This document shows positions 37,148-57,499 of a stretch of 64,000 nucleotides of DNA, piece by piece (positions within the stretch are counted from its first letter, which is position 1; every line of letters starts with the position of its first letter). Made by a program: the position numbers and the translations under genes. The DNA comes from Halichondria panicea. Lineage: Eukaryota; Porifera; Demospongiae; Suberitida; Halichondriidae. A model generated the notes under the pieces. It was not told where the DNA came from and did no database searches. It saw nothing but the letters and a program-made list of their open reading frames with translations. The stretch is taken from NCBI RefSeq assembly GCF_963675165.1, contig NC_087385.1:4574412-4638411 (forward strand), given 5' to 3'.

Positions 37148-39311
37148 TTAGTTCTCTCCTGAGGAGTCACTATCAGAATTGTCTGTGTCAGCATCATCAA
37201 CTTTCTCTACCTCTCCTCCGCTCTCAGATCCACTGTCGTCTTTGGTTTGCTTCCACATCCTTGCCATTTGCAGCAGCTTGAGATTAGGAGCAGATGTGGC
37301 ATCTTCTGGAAACACATAGTCCCAGTATTCCTCCCAGCCAGCATCAGCCCCGTCGTCTCGATATAGCTTGCGTTTCTTTTTCACCCTTCGAGGCATCTTC
37401 TTTTGTACAACCTCAAGAGAGTTCTGGTCACCTTTTGTTTTCTCAAAGTCTCTCCAAGCCTCCAAAAGCATCGACCGTTCTTCTCCATTGCTAGTATTTT
37501 TGAGAGTATTGTTCGCTCGTTCGTAAACTTTTCTGCCATTCTCAACACTATCGTCAGATTCTGTTGACCCCTCGAATTTGGCATAACTCAACCAGACCTT
37601 GATGTGCTGTGTCCGCTCCAGAAGTCGCTCATACAATCCACATACATTTTGGAACTCCTCCTGATCAACTTCAAAGTCAATGTAGGCCTTCCACAGTAGC
37701 TCTGGCATATCCATCATCGGTTGGTTGATAGCAAGTTCGAAGATGGCTCTGGCACGTTCCACATCACCAAGGATCGTCTCAACTTCCGAATACTTTATCC
37801 AGGTACTGCAGTTGGCTGGATTGAATTCCAAGAATTTCTCGTAGAGTTTGCGACATCGATCAAACTCTCTCAATTGAAGCTCCAACTCGATATAGCCACG
37901 AAACAGCTTTGGCTTAGGGCACTTTCCAATGGCTGATCCAAGAGCCTTTCTAGCAGCAGTGACTTCTTTCTGTCGAATTTCAAACTGAGCATACATCAGC
38001 CAAATTTTGGTGAAAGTGAACTTTGAGTGTGGGATGATTTCCAGGCAGGCTCGGTACACTTGTCGTGTGCGATCCATATCTTTAGCTGTGAGCTCTTCGT
38101 AGAGGGCATAGTAAATCCAGAGATAGACATAACGTCGCCAAAATCGCTTCTCTTGAGACGGGGGAATATTTGCAATACTCCTCTCGTACACTTCACGGAT
38201 CATTTCTTGAGAGCCTTCAGTTTCCATGAGCCGAATATAGTCGAACCAAGCATCGTAATTCATCGGATTGGCTTTCACCTCTTCTTCGTATTGGAACTTC
38301 CGTTTGCTAATAATCACATCCTCGATACCGGCACGATCTCCAAACTTCTTCTCGAAGCGTGTGTAAACCTTAAACAGATCCTGGGCGTTCTGCTTTGGGA
38401 TTATGTCCAGAGCGTGTTTGTAGATGACCCGAGCTCGTTCGTACTCTCGTGCATTCTCTTCGAATCGGGCAAAAGCAATGTACAGAAATTCGTCCAAGTG
38501 ATCGTCACCAAAGAACTCTGTGGCTCTCTCAAACACATTCCTAGCGTTGGATAGAAACCCATTCTGCTCTTCAAAGCGTGCATATCGAGTCCAATTTTTG
38601 ATCTCGGGGTGGATTTGAATAAACCTCTCGTAGATGTGTCGTGCTCGATCAACCTCTTTGTATCGCATCTCCATCTTGATGAACGAGAACCACGCCTGCT
38701 CTTCCGGTTCCCATTCCATCCAGCGCTCAAACACCTGCACAGAGGTGGAGGACACATTGTGGTGTAAAATGCGTACAATCCAGATACCATTACTTTTACC
38801 GCACCTGTCTAGCTCCGGCAATATTCCCCAGCATCTCCTCCATGTACGTGTACTTATACCAGAACTGGTTGGCCCTCGGTAGAATGGTCACTGCCCTGTC
38901 CCAGATATTCCTGGCATGGTTGACCTGCTTGTGCTTCATCTCCATCTCTGCATACCTCAGCCAGATCGTCACGCTTCGATGGTCCACGTCTAGTCCTCTC
39001 TCGTACACAGAGCGAGCACGCTCATACTGGTTCTGAGTCTCCTCCCAAGCTGCATACTTGACCCAATTCTTGACCATCGTTCGATTCTTTCGTATGTCGT
39101 CTTCGAATTCTTTTCGTTTTTGCATTTGTAACGCGGCCAACTCTCCGGGATCGGTGACCTTCTGTCTGGGTGCGGATGGTGGTTTCTCGAGTTTAGTAGC
39201 AGCGGCTTCCTGTAGGAGCTGCTCTGCTGTGATTTGGATCTCCGCAGGCATTTTGTTCTTGACCTTGGTGAACTTGGGGAGCCTGGCTTTCTTAGCAGGA
39301 GGGGGCTCCAT
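37148..39311 (-). CDS. CRNKL1: Crooked neck-like pre-mRNA splicing factor 1
   Basis: Exon 1 is 39311-38805 and exon 2 is 38734-37148, joined in phase 0 (GARQ|VFERWM) over a 70-bp intron, giving 697 aa, close to the human protein's main form. ATG 39311 (MEPPPAKKARLPKFTKVKNK) is chosen; the upstream in-frame codon 39317 is GTG. Nearly the whole protein consists of HAT (half-a-TPR) repeats of the W..YA.FE...ARxVYERA type, for example IWLRYAEMEMKHKQVNHARN and IWDRA. The tail is acidic/serine-rich (DADTDNSDSDSSGEN). CRNKL1/Clf1/Syf3 is a scaffold of the NineTeen (PRP19)-associated complex in activated spliceosomes. It is divergent from U2SURP with 204 bp between start codons. An ATTAAA variant poly(A) signal is possible near 37020. 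Confidence 0.97.
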
Positions 39312-39515
39312 GGTCACAGCCCTTGTCGATATGCTTATACGACAAAGGTACGTACGTGGCGATATGGTAGGTGCTAGGCGCTAGGCTAGGCGGCTAGCTT
39401 GCTTGCTTGCACGTACGTTCTTTTCCAATAAATCAGCACCTTCTTAATACTTTGACCTTTAGCATGTGTGTGAAGCCTAAAAACATGGAGACAAGCTTTG
39501 TATAGTAGTACAGTA
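39312..39515. promoter_or_regulatory. Bidirectional promoter of CRNKL1 and U2SURP
   Basis: Only 204 bp separates the two start codons, so both 5' UTRs and core promoters lie here. The palindrome ACGTACGT occurs twice (39350-39357 and 39411-39418). A CCAAT box occurs at 39425-39429. No TATA box is placed suitably for either gene. Joint regulation of two spliceosome genes is inference. Confidence 0.75.
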
Positions 39516-47601
<8,086 letters not shown>

Positions 47602-48296
47602 ACTCTTTCATGCCATGACTATGACGTTGTTTTTGTTTTACAAATTCTGTTCTGTTGTTGCTCTTGTGTGCTTTGCTCCTATTTGAATGTTGCCAATGAA
47701 GTCTTTGATTGTTTAAATGCTATAATAATTATAGCCCAATTAAAGGGTGTTACGGAATAGGAGCTTAGCTTGTAGTTTGTATGCACGACTACAGTATACT
47801 ATAGCCCTATAGCCAATTCTGCAGATACATTATTATACGCAACTGCCAGCGAATCGAAGTATAGTGTTGCCATCTTGTTGATATTTACAGGAGCACTGAT
47901 CGATGCGCAACGTAGCATATTGATTGCATAATTATATTATAGCAATCACATAATTATACATATAGCTATAGGATCATACTATGAATTTATGGCAATGTAA
48001 ACCATGGGCTTGCATTGGTGGCCATAAATCCCTAGAACCATGCATAGTAGTAAAACAAAACACATGGCCTGAGGTATTTCCAGGTGCTTGCACACTCGTC
48101 AGGGGAGCCCCATTTTTGCACATTACTTGTACTGTAAACATTGTGGCGGAACATGATGAGGGAAATCCCCCAAATAAAGTGTTGTAAAACCATTTGCCTA
48201 GTAAAAGCGATAAAATAGGTATCACACTAACAGAATGCAACTAAGATTAGTCACTAACTAACTAGGTAGTTCCATGCATGTAATAAATAGTCAGGA
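47602..48296. other. Convergent intergenic region of U2SURP and TPP2
   Basis: Both genes end into this 695-bp stretch. AATTAAA at about 47736-47742 may serve U2SURP polyadenylation. A frame at 47981-48187 (plus) starting MNLWQCKPWACIGGHK overlaps one on the other strand, and neither is supported. Confidence 0.45.
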
Positions 48297-51200
48297 CTAA
48301 AACAATTGATAGTTGTCAGGATATTTCCTCGGCAACCACTGCTCCTTCAGGTCAGCACAGTGACCCCAGCCAAGCTTGCGTATGTACTGTGGATAGGTGT
48401 GTGTGTGTGTGTGTGCATTAGGGGGGGGGGAGGAGTTAGTAACAGGTGGAGAACATGGCTATAATGTACAATTTAGCACTAGTACAGAACCACAGAACAG
48501 GTTATATAAAATGTTATAGATAGGTGCACTAGAAATTAATACAGAGCTGCAATTTTGTCACTTTTCAAAGTCATTACGTCAAAGAAGCTAATTATACTGT
48601 ATGCATTACCTTGATTAGTTCCTGCTCGGCTGCCTTGCTCCCCTTCTCCCCAATCTCATCCTCCTGGATCTTGGCAGCTGTCCCAAAATGACCACGCAGC
48701 TCGGCATATCTCTTCCGGAATGTTCTCAGCTGTAGGGATCGTGATTAATAGGCATCAGTCAGATTTATACAACAGTCACGCAAATGTACGTCTAATCTAT
48801 ATATCGCAAAACAAAATTTATAGCCTTGAGCCAACAGTAATCAACACTAATCGCTGCACAAACTGTGAAAGCATGACCTATCGATCCTTCGAGTTTTAGG
48901 GATAGAGCGTTGTACCTTAGAATCTTTTGCATCAAGTAGCTTGTGTAGGTCCACATAGATCTCAGCAATGCGTGGGTGAGCAGCTGCACTCTCGTCTCGA
49001 CACAAGATGATTGCCTGGGAGATAGGACATACACAGCTGATACACACAACAACAGAACAAGTTGAGAGTGCACGAGTTTTGTTATGACAACTCACCTCAA
49101 ACAGTAGGCAGTCCACAAGTTTGCTCTTTTCTTTCTCAACTTTGCTAAAAGTAAAAGATGAAAGAATGTGGCAATTAAAGCATGCATGCAGATCATAATT
49201 AGTAACAATAGGTAGTCAGTCAGTAAGGTCATGCACAGCACAATAATTATGCAGTTACCTAGCTTTGGAAGATGCCTCCACACCTAAGTCAGCCTTAGCT
49301 CCGGAGTGAGCCAAGATTTTAACCATATCAAACTGCATACAATTAGGATGGATAAACACAAGCTATAGTAGTACACACAACACAGAATGTCTGGAATGTA
49401 AGCAAACAATGGCAATAAAGTATCAATTTTCTGATACACACACATGAAACCTTGACCATCTCACCTTCTCCATAATTTCTGAAGCCAGCTTCTCCACACT
49501 CCTATACTCAACCTGCACACACGTTAAAAAAGTGTACGTCACACTACAGCAGTAAAAAGAATAACTATACAATAGCAAGTACTATATAACTCACACTCTG
49601 GTTGTTGGCAGCCAACTTGAGCTTGGCAATGAGGAAGTCAACGTCATTCCCATAATCTGCCTCCAGATCACCCGCAGACAGTGCACCAGAGCTACAGGTA
49701 AAGCAGGGGGAATGAAAGGAAATGTAGAGGCCCTCGCACAAAACTGTACCACGTATTCATCTTCAAACTACATGCATGTTATGTACATGTGTCTGCATAT
49801 TTTACCTGAGCCACTGAAGCTTGAGGTCCTTTAAGGCCTGAGCATAATCCGGGTCAGGTGTGCCACTGACACTACCCAGGCTGCTGTCACTTTTTATGCT
49901 TGCCCCGCCCTTCTTGCTCGAACCACTCCCTCCCTTGTTGGCCGATTTAGAGGACTTGGGACCCACAATGTACTCCAGTGGATACGACACCTGCAGCATT
50001 TGATTACAGCCATTAAGTGCTTTGTGTACTAGCTATTACTATTCTTCGGAGTCAAATTACATGCATTTGGGTACCTAGCACAAATCTTATTCTATACCTT
50101 GGCCTTGACTGCGCCTTTCTTGCTGAGAGTGAAGCTGCCAGTGAGCAGGTCTCCAGGAGACACTCCTTGCTTGGTAATCCTGTGTAACAGGCAGAGATAA
50201 TAAACTTAAGAAACAGCCAAACTATGATGAAACTATATGCTTGCACGGTAACTAACCTGCATGCCACTAATTATAAACTAGCATCACATAATTATAAAAG
50301 ATATGTCCATTACTCACTTGTCGTCAGAGACACAGCTGACAAAGACGGGAGCTCTTGTGCCAGCTGTCAGTACTTTGGAGGGGTACTTTCCCCCAGATGA
50401 GAGAGAGTCAACACGACGACTGCCACATTCCAGACTGAGAGAGGATGACAGTTTGAACTCCAATAGCACTACCATGTCTTTGAGCTGCTCCAGCTTGGAC
50501 TGGTCCTCGTGGCGAACCTGGGGTGGAGTCAGTCGGCTTTAAACACACCAGTTATAATGCTTCTTGGATGACCAACAATCAGAAAACAGGCAGGCAGAAG
50601 TAATGAAGTCAAAACGCAGGTTGCAAGATCATTCATTCTGTAGCGTTTCCTGTACCTAGTAGCATGGTGTTGTTATCTCAAAAGTGTCCATTCATTTTCA
50701 GAAAAAAGCATAGGCTATATAGACAGTCTGAAAGTAATCTGAGACACGCTTTACTTTTGGAAGCTGACCTTCCAAACTCACGCTCTATGTCGTGCATGGC
50801 AACCCCTATACTGTGTCATACTCCACCCACCTGTAGCCTGAGGGTATACTCTCCCTTCTCCAGCTTGACAGAATACTGTCCTGGGTAAGCGTCCCCAGTG
50901 GCAAGCAGCTGCTTGTGACTGTTGTACAACATCCACAGCTGTCCTCCACAAGGGTTCTCGTAGAGCATGTCACTGAGGAGGTGGGCGTCAGGATGTACAT
51001 CAGTTGAACGACTCTGAAACAACAAGGGGGAGGGTTACTCGTCAGTCATGCGTGTATAATTATAGTCAGGGCTTCATTTGGGGGGATGGTACAACCTTTT
51101 CACCTCACTTGAAATATCAGTTTAAAAACAAAAAAAGAAATGTACCACTAATTGACCTCAGGTATGTGTACATATAGTAATGGTCAGAGCTGGATGCTCA

Positions 51201-54200
51201 CAGTTTCAAATTGTAAATGGTTGTGCAAGACCTACATCTATTTTAGAGCGTTGTATTGATGTGTTTAGCCTTCTTTTGAGTGAATCCTAGGCGTTTAAGT
51301 AGACAGCATAATGTGGCAGCACTTTAGATCTACCAGTAATCTGAAGCAATTGAGTCTGAATTTTAGGTAGTCGGCTTTTCACAAATCATTTCAATTCATC
51401 GTGAGATCATCTAGACAGTGCTCCCTTGGGCTGGCTTTATAAGCAGCGACACATCTCCAGTGCATTGAAATCTATCAACAACCCTCGGGCCAAACATGTA
51501 GTAGCTTCAGCAACAAACATCTATCTGCTGCTTCCCGATGGTATAGCAATTGACAAGCTTTTGCCATACCATTCTCCACCTCAGATACAAATGATTATAG
51601 GATTTTGTACAAGCCAGGTTCCCCCATTATTACTTGCAATTGTTCATTTACTGTTAGCCTCGACTCCAGCCCCTTGAATAGTGGGCCTGGTATTTACTGT
51701 TGGCGCGTGGGTGGACAATTAATTTATTATTTACCGTATTTTATCTCATTGAACGTTAAAACAGTATTTTATCTTATTGTGATAAAGAACAGAAAAAAAA
51801 AAGAAGAGGCTACCTCTCTGTATATACTGTAGACAGAGACAGCTAAGTAAAACATCAGCTCTGTAGATTTATTCATTAACTTGAGGCTCGGATCGGATAC
51901 ACACTCAGGCGACAAGTTAATCTCATAAGAAATTAGTTAAACCTGCGGGTAAAAAATAAATGTGGATAAGTACAGTGGCTGTGACGTAACATAATGTGAG
52001 GACTACTTATTGATTTACACAATAGATTTACCATTGAAAGCACTATCCATTAATACACACTCAAGCAACAGGTCCGGATACACACTCAAGCAACAAGTCC
52101 CTCGGATCGGATACACACAAGTCCCTCGGATTGTAAACACATTCAGGCCACACAGTTCTCGGATCAGTCCCTCGGATTGTAAACACATTCAGGCCACACA
52201 GTTCTCGGATCAGATACCACGTATTTACTCTGTGACCAATTTTCGGCAAATGTCACAACAATACTTCCTTCCAGAGAGAATGGCACTGAACGTCGAACAG
52301 ACACACCAACACTTTGAAGATGGCTTCACTCAGAGAAACAAGAGGAGAAATCACCATCACAACACTTCTTTCAGAGAGAGGTGCACTGGTCCTGTCAAGC
52401 TTCACATCAATCAAGAAAGGGAGTGTCTGGAAAGCAGATGGACTTGCTCTGGGACTTGCCATAGCCGGTCGGTACATAAATATACTGCAATTTACGATTA
52501 CCCAGATTCTGGGTAATTCTGGCGCATGCGTAAACAGTGTATACCAGGCCGCCTTTCTCAGCGGCTTGGAATCGAGGCTAATTTACTGTGAGCATGCCCA
52601 GCTCTGACCATTACTATATGTACACATACCTGAGGTCAATTAGTGGTACATTTCTTTTTTTGTGTACATTTCAAGTGAGGTGAAAAGGTTGTATCTTGGA
52701 CAGTATAAACCAGAAATTGAAATATCTGGAGTTTCAATTTCTGGTTATTAGATGTTTACATTACAATGACGTATGTAAACATCTATATATAGCTCCTTGG
52801 GTACTTGAAAACAGTTTTGACATTAACACAGCATAATATGGGGATACTCACCACTGAGAAGGGATAAGTGAGGATCAGTTCGTAGATCTGAGCACCACTG
52901 GCAAAAACATCGCGAGATTTAAGGGGCAGAATCTGGTGCTCAGTCGGCCTAGGAGGGGGAGATAGATTGACTTGGTGGTCACAGAGATATACGCAGCTGG
53001 GGCTTACTTTTTGGAGATCACGTGATGAGTGAGTTTGAATTCTGGATTCAACTCTTCATCTCCTAACTCGTTCACAATGTCGAAGCTGGTCCACATCTTA
53101 CCTCCGTACTGTGTGTAGGGGGAGGGGGTATCATCACTATACAGATAATGCACACAACTCCATAATTAACTCACAAATGTGAGAGCGGGGGAACTTGGCT
53201 TGAGGCAGTGGAAGGAGAGAGATAGGGACACGGAGATCTCCTTCACATCAGACCAGTACTGGGTCAGGCACACCTCCAGTGTTCGTCCACCCTAGAGTGG
53301 GAGGGTGTGGTTATCATGAACTATGATAGTGAGAAGATTAACTACATAGCAACAGCACGCTCCTAACGTACAGTAGCATGCAGACTCACGGCAATAGAAA
53401 AAACAGCTTCTGACTTTGCCCCAGGGTCGAGGGACATGGTTTCATGAGACTCATTGGTACGGAACGCCCTCTGGGGGAGCAGCTGTATTGTGTGGATAGT
53501 CACACGTCCTCGACACTCCTCAGAGAGGTTGGTGAGCTCAAGCTCTGTGGGGGGGAGGTGTGACCAGCTGTATCAAGGTGGGGGGTGCTCACCTGCCCAT
53601 GTGGCATCACTGGGGGTGTGGAAGAAGAGACGCTGTACTATCCCTTTGCTCAGATCAATGGCACCGCTCTTGTACAGCGAATTTTTAGCATCTGTCAATC
53701 TGAAACCACAACAGAGAGATTAGCATTGTACGGAAGTCGTATAGTAAGTAGTAAAGCATTAATAAAAAAGAGAGAAAAACTAGAAAAGTGGTAGCTAGTC
53801 AGAAAAGAGGGCCAATCCAGTCTTGGGGTGCTTAGCTATTGTGGAAATGTTCACTTGTAGTAGTGCCCATACTTACTTGACAGGAATGAGCACAGTAACA
53901 GGAACTCTAAACAGAGCAGCCCTTGTCTCCCCAGAAACATCGTAACCACACACCTGTGCAATTATTTATTAGTAAACAAACAATTACTAGTTGTCTTTAC
54001 GACGTGAAATCATTTGCAGTTCCTTATTGAAAGAACATAATATTACGTTGTTAAATATATGCTATTCTTGCATAACGAACAACATGCATAATCATTAAAT
54101 ATGTTTTCACGTGTGCTAAAACTACATACAATACTTCAGATTTTGTTTCACTATATTTAAGGAATTCAACTGACCTCAGCAAAGTGTGCTCCCGGCTCTA

Positions 54201-54826
54201 GTCCCCTTGTCTCAACCTCCACAACAAACTGACGAGCTGCAAAAACAAAAAAGCATTAAATTTACTCAGAGGTGGATTGCCGTGGTTACCTCCAGGCCAC
54301 ATGCAGAGGTGCTTGGGGCACTTGACCCACGGCTGACTGCTCACCAGGCACATCTCCATCTCAAATCCAAGCTTCTCGGCAGCAACTAGAGGAACACAAC
54401 ACAATGGTTATAAAGTAGCAAATGCGTATTCAATGTTCTGTACATGTAATCAAAATACACGACACTGTACACATGCATGTTGAACACTCTACATGAAATC
54501 TGCTAGCTCGACTGGGCACTACCATAAAGCGAGGTCATATACATATAATCACTGTACCTGCATCTTCGTGGAACTTTGCCTCCACGGTAACAGAGATTCT
54601 GGAGGTCTTGTCTAGAGAGTAGGGCTCTCGAAGGTAGATTCCTCTGGCATGCTTCAGACGAGGGACTGTCACCTATGCACAGAATAAGAGTATCAAGTAT
54701 GAATCTTTAGTGGAACAAATGCGAAGGACGGAGTCAAACAAGGGATTCTGAGCAGCTTACCCGGAAAGAAACGTTAAGAGATGAAGAGGACTGGCTGTCC
54801 AGGTACTGCTCGTATGCCTTGTCAAT
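48297..54826 (-). CDS. TPP2: Tripeptidyl peptidase II, C-terminal 739 residues (5' part not in window)
   Basis: Exons in transcript order: 54826-54761, 54672-54558, 54385-54290, 54236-54175, 53953-53877, 53699-53593, 53544-53390, 53291-53175, 53108-53008, 52948-52852, 51013-50831, 50517-50318, 50179-50098, 49990-49806, 49691-49595, 49512-49465, 49332-49259, 49144-49096, 49014-48916, 48729-48610, 48386-48297. Phases close throughout. Landmarks shared with human TPP2: IDKAYEQYL, ARGIYLREP, CGYDVSGETRAALFRVPVTV, TGDAYPGQYSVKLEKGEYTL, AQALKDLKLQWL, and the C-terminus WGHCADLKEQWLPRKYP ending NYQLF. TPP II is a giant cytosolic subtilisin-type peptidase removing tripeptides from peptides released by the proteasome. 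About 500 N-terminal residues, with the Asp/His/Ser triad, would precede 54826. I find none of these exons between 54.83 and 64 kb. Confidence 0.97.
51091..52692. repeat. Long inverted repeat in a TPP2 intron (about 110-bp arms)
   Basis: Left arm 51091-51202 (ACAACCTTTTCACCTCACTT ... CCACTAATTGACCTCAGGTA ... GGTCAGAGCTGG) recurs inverted at 52587-52692. A TAGCCTCG-family element (51655-52580) sits between, just inside the right arm. The arms may be ends of a larger transposon or an inverted duplication. The remaining left interior (51203-51654) has no known coding content. Confidence 0.8.
51655..52580. mobile_element. 926-bp TAGCCTCG-family element with 9-bp target duplication
   Basis: The ends TAGCCTCGACTCCAGCCC and (complement) TAGCCTCGATTCCAAGCC are directly flanked by ATTTACTGT on both sides, a perfect 9-bp duplication typical of Mutator-like elements. 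The interior carries a decayed tandem repeat (GGATACACACTCAAGCAACA and CCTCGGATTGTAAACACATT, about 52052-52225). It also has a frame (52320-52469, MASLRETRGEITITTLLSER ... WKADGLALGLAIAG) ending at a GT donor-like site, possibly a captured gene fragment. No transposase is seen. Confidence 0.8.
52708..52746. repeat. Hairpin with 15-bp arms
   Basis: AACCAGAAATTGAAA and its inverse complement TTTCAATTTCTGGTT are separated by TATCTGGAG, in the TPP2 intron next to the long inverted repeat. Possibly a fold-back remnant. Confidence 0.75.
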
Positions 54827-54929
54827 CTGTACATGAGAAGAATGAATTTTCATTATGAGGAATTGTTTTTCAAAGCTTAGCCAAACATTTACTGAAAGTG
54901 CAGAAATAGCATCACTGAACAATATTCAT

Positions 54930-55060
54930 AATAGAGCATACAAACAATGGAGTAGGTATTTAAAGGGGTGAACATGCAGAGTGAGGTAGGTTCACAGGCA
55001 AGCACAGAGCAACAAGAGGATACCATTCAACAATTATACAAGTGGAGACTGTCAATATGG
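54930..55060 (+). promoter_or_regulatory. Shared promoter module of the CD225-like genes (copy 1)
   Basis: A TATA-like GGTATTTAAAGGGG at about 54955 is followed by GGTTCACAGGCAAGCACAGA, AGCAAC and GACTGTCAATATGGAATCAG. The same order recurs, variously decayed, before the copies at 56.0, 58.2, 58.7 and 62.9 kb. This marks the duplicated promoter. Confidence 0.6.
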
Positions 55061-55561
55061 AATCAGGTGAATATTGAGGCTTTTTCTACTGCTTTTCATC
55101 ACACGTCTGCAGGACAAACTGGAGCGAGATTTCCAAAACCTAACTTTGTGAATCTCTGCTGCATTTCGATAAGCAATGGATTCAGGAAAGGAAAAGAAGA
55201 CCACTACTATATCCTGTCCATTCGTACCTTGATTTATGGATTTATTCTCTTTTTTGCCTGGCCAGGAATTCTGTTGAGTGTAGCTGCTATCATTAAAGCT
55301 AAAAAGGTAGTAATGCATGGTTATAGCAGTACCAACATTCAGATACTCATGATCATGATTCATTGTACGTGAAATTTACAAGCGCAACATGTAAATATCA
55401 TGCAGGCTCAAGAACTGGACATTGAAGGCAATAAAACCGAGGCTGAGAAAAAAGCTGCCCAGGCTAGGAAGCTAAACATTGCATCCTACATCAGCTCTGC
55501 AGCGTACTTCATAGTGGTGTCAGCGGTATTCTCAGTGATAGTAATTGTAATCAGAAGGTGA
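55057..55561 (+). CDS. CD225/dispanin (IFITM-like) membrane protein, array copy 1 (119 aa)
   Basis: Exons 55057-55066, 55113-55306 and 55406-55561 are joined in phase. The 10-base first exon codes MES plus one base, and the intron is only 46 bp. The protein reads MESGQTGARFPKPNFVN..., then KGKEDHYYILSIRTLI, a first hydrophobic segment with the FFAWPGILLSVAAIIKAKK block, a charged loop AQELDIEGNKTEAEKKAAQA, and a second TM helix (about residues 94-115). The two-helix layout with a conserved W-P and a Lys-rich linker is that of CD225/dispanins, which includes IFITM proteins that alter endosomal membranes in vertebrates; the role here is unknown. It is the copy nearest TPP2, intact, with promoter and 3' end shared with the array. 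Confidence 0.82.
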
Positions 55562-55964
55562 TCTGCCTGAGGCCGGGCACATGCAGCTGATTTAGAACAA
55601 ACAACACAGACTGATACTAGATAGTGCACGTATTTTAATGTGTATGCATGCTTATTGTTATTTCACACAATAAATTGGATTGGTATTAATAATGAGTGAT
55701 AAACTGAAATTACACAATCATATTGCTATACGTGTACATGTACTTGTTGCTCATTGTGGTCAGACATCAAAGGTAAGCACCATCTACCACTTTGCATTGC
55801 GAAACTGGAGTACATGTGATGCGTGCATGGCTCGGGACAGTGCCTTTGAGCTTCTAAATCCAACATAGACACCTCCAAAACAGTGTCTACTTTGAAATAG
55901 TAGGAACCGTAGGGACAATAGGAACAGCTAATGCTGTGTAGCATGAGTATTACACTTATATTGA

Positions 55965-56260
55965 AAGTGCAAAAAACCGTATCACTGAACAAATTTAAAG
56001 GGTGAAGTAGGTTCACAGGCAAGCATAGAGCAGCAAGAAAGTACCATTTAACAACCGTACAAGTGCATGGAGACTGTCAATATGGAATCAGGTGAATATA
56101 AATTATTGCAGCATTCTCTACTGTTTCTCATCATACATCTGCTGGACAAACCAGAGCGAGATTTCCTCTATTAGCTACAATAAGGACATACGCCTGAGGC
56201 TATACATGCAGCTGATTTAGAACAGATGTATTATGTGTACATGGATATTTATTACAATAA
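55965..56260 (+). pseudogene. CD225-like array copy 2, internally deleted
   Basis: Promoter, first exon (ATGGAATCAG, GTGAAT donor) and the first 22 bases of exon 2 are present. The sequence then jumps at about 56164 straight to the 3'-UTR segment (TAGCTACAATAAGGACATAC) that normally follows the stop codon. Both membrane helices are gone. Confidence 0.85.
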
Positions 56261-56458
56261 AACATCAGATTGGAATGTTTAATGAGTGACATCCAACAAC
56301 AACATGGCAACACACACACACAAGTGTACTTTCTTCTGTCAAATATACAGTTAGCAGTAATGATAGAGTATATAAAGAGAGGCATATTCAAGCCCTAACT
56401 AAAAATCTTCTAACAGAGCCTGCAAGTGTAGCGACTAATCAAAGTCAGCAAAGAAGTA

Positions 56459-57486
56459 ATGGAGCAAGGTGAATTAATGCAAAATACAATAGGTGTTAAT
56501 GTTGCATCTGAGTATTAAACAACTATACACACACAGGTCAGACAACACAAGTTGGAACAAGGAAATCTTTCCCACCTCCCTCGTTCCGGTCGATGTGTTT
56601 TCACAACATCTGCGATGGCTTCAGGATAGGCAAGGAGGATCACTACTATGCTCTCTCCATTCGCATCACTATTGTGGCAGCTGTAGTGTTGGCATGGCTT
56701 CCAATGCTCTTCAGTGTGGCAGCCATCTTCATTGCAAAGAAGGTACACTGTCTATATAGACACGTGTGCAGTACCTACGTAATAATTTTATAGTAAATAC
56801 ATGCCATTTTGCATGATGACTACTACAAGAAAGAGACTAGAATGTGACCTGGCCGCCATGCCATAACTCAAGTCTATGACGATGTGTACTAAAATCTATA
56901 TATTTGCGTTGAGTTCGGCCCCGGAAGTTATGTAGTCAATCATGGCTTCATTTATGCTTTATGTGGTGGACAAATATGCCTGGGACTTCTAAATACTAAC
57001 TTTTAACTGGTTGGAGCTTACCAGCTCTACGGTATATAGATAAAAGTGCTTTTTAACAAGGAATTGAATGGTATATGAAACTTTAAATTTCAGTGAAGTA
57101 TGACAAAGTTATAACAACTTTATGAAGGTTGAACTCAACACAAATAAACTTTACAAGGTCATAATACTGGTGCGTACAGTAAAGGGAACACATACTTTGC
57201 ACAAACAAACTATACAGTGAAGAGATTTCTCTTTATTGTGTCCATTTTATTAGGCACAATCGAAGAATCAGTATATATTGTGATGTGTATTGAACCCTAC
57301 ATAACATGCACGCAGGCTCAAAAGTTGGATATTGAAGGCAACACAGCTGAGGCTGAGAAAAAGGCTGCTCTGGCCAAGAAGCTCAACATTGTAGCCTACA
57401 TCACTACCTGGATCTACATTAGTGCTTGGCCATTTTTAATCGTAGGAGTGGTGTTCTTAAATAACACTACTTATTACGCTTCATAA
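56459..57486 (+). CDS. CD225/dispanin-like membrane protein, array copy 3, second subtype (128 aa)
   Basis: Exons 56459-56468 (MEQ+G), 56537-56742 and 57316-57486. The protein starts MEQGQTTQVGTRKSFPPPSF, then NICDGFRIGKEDHYYALSIR, a TM helix with VLAWLPMLFSVAAIFIAKK, the loop AQKLDIEGNTAEAEKKAALA and a second helix ending VVFLNNTTYYAS. All junctions are GT-AG and in phase. It differs from copies 1 and 7 in its N-terminus, its AWLP instead of AWPG and its promoter (GAGTATATAAAGAGAGGC at about 56367). The second intron is longer (573 bp). It is intact and the parent type of the broken copy at 60.8-61.1 kb. Confidence 0.82.
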
Positions 57487-57499
57487 GAAAGAACACACA

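Noticed and set aside
38027..38554. 175-codon plus-strand frame
   Set aside because: It is the antisense shadow of CRNKL1 exon 2, with no domain of its own.
52010..52516. 168-codon frame in the TPP2 intron
   Set aside because: Its first half is a reading of the GGATACACAC tandem repeat; only the overlapping frame near 52320-52469 has protein-like content.
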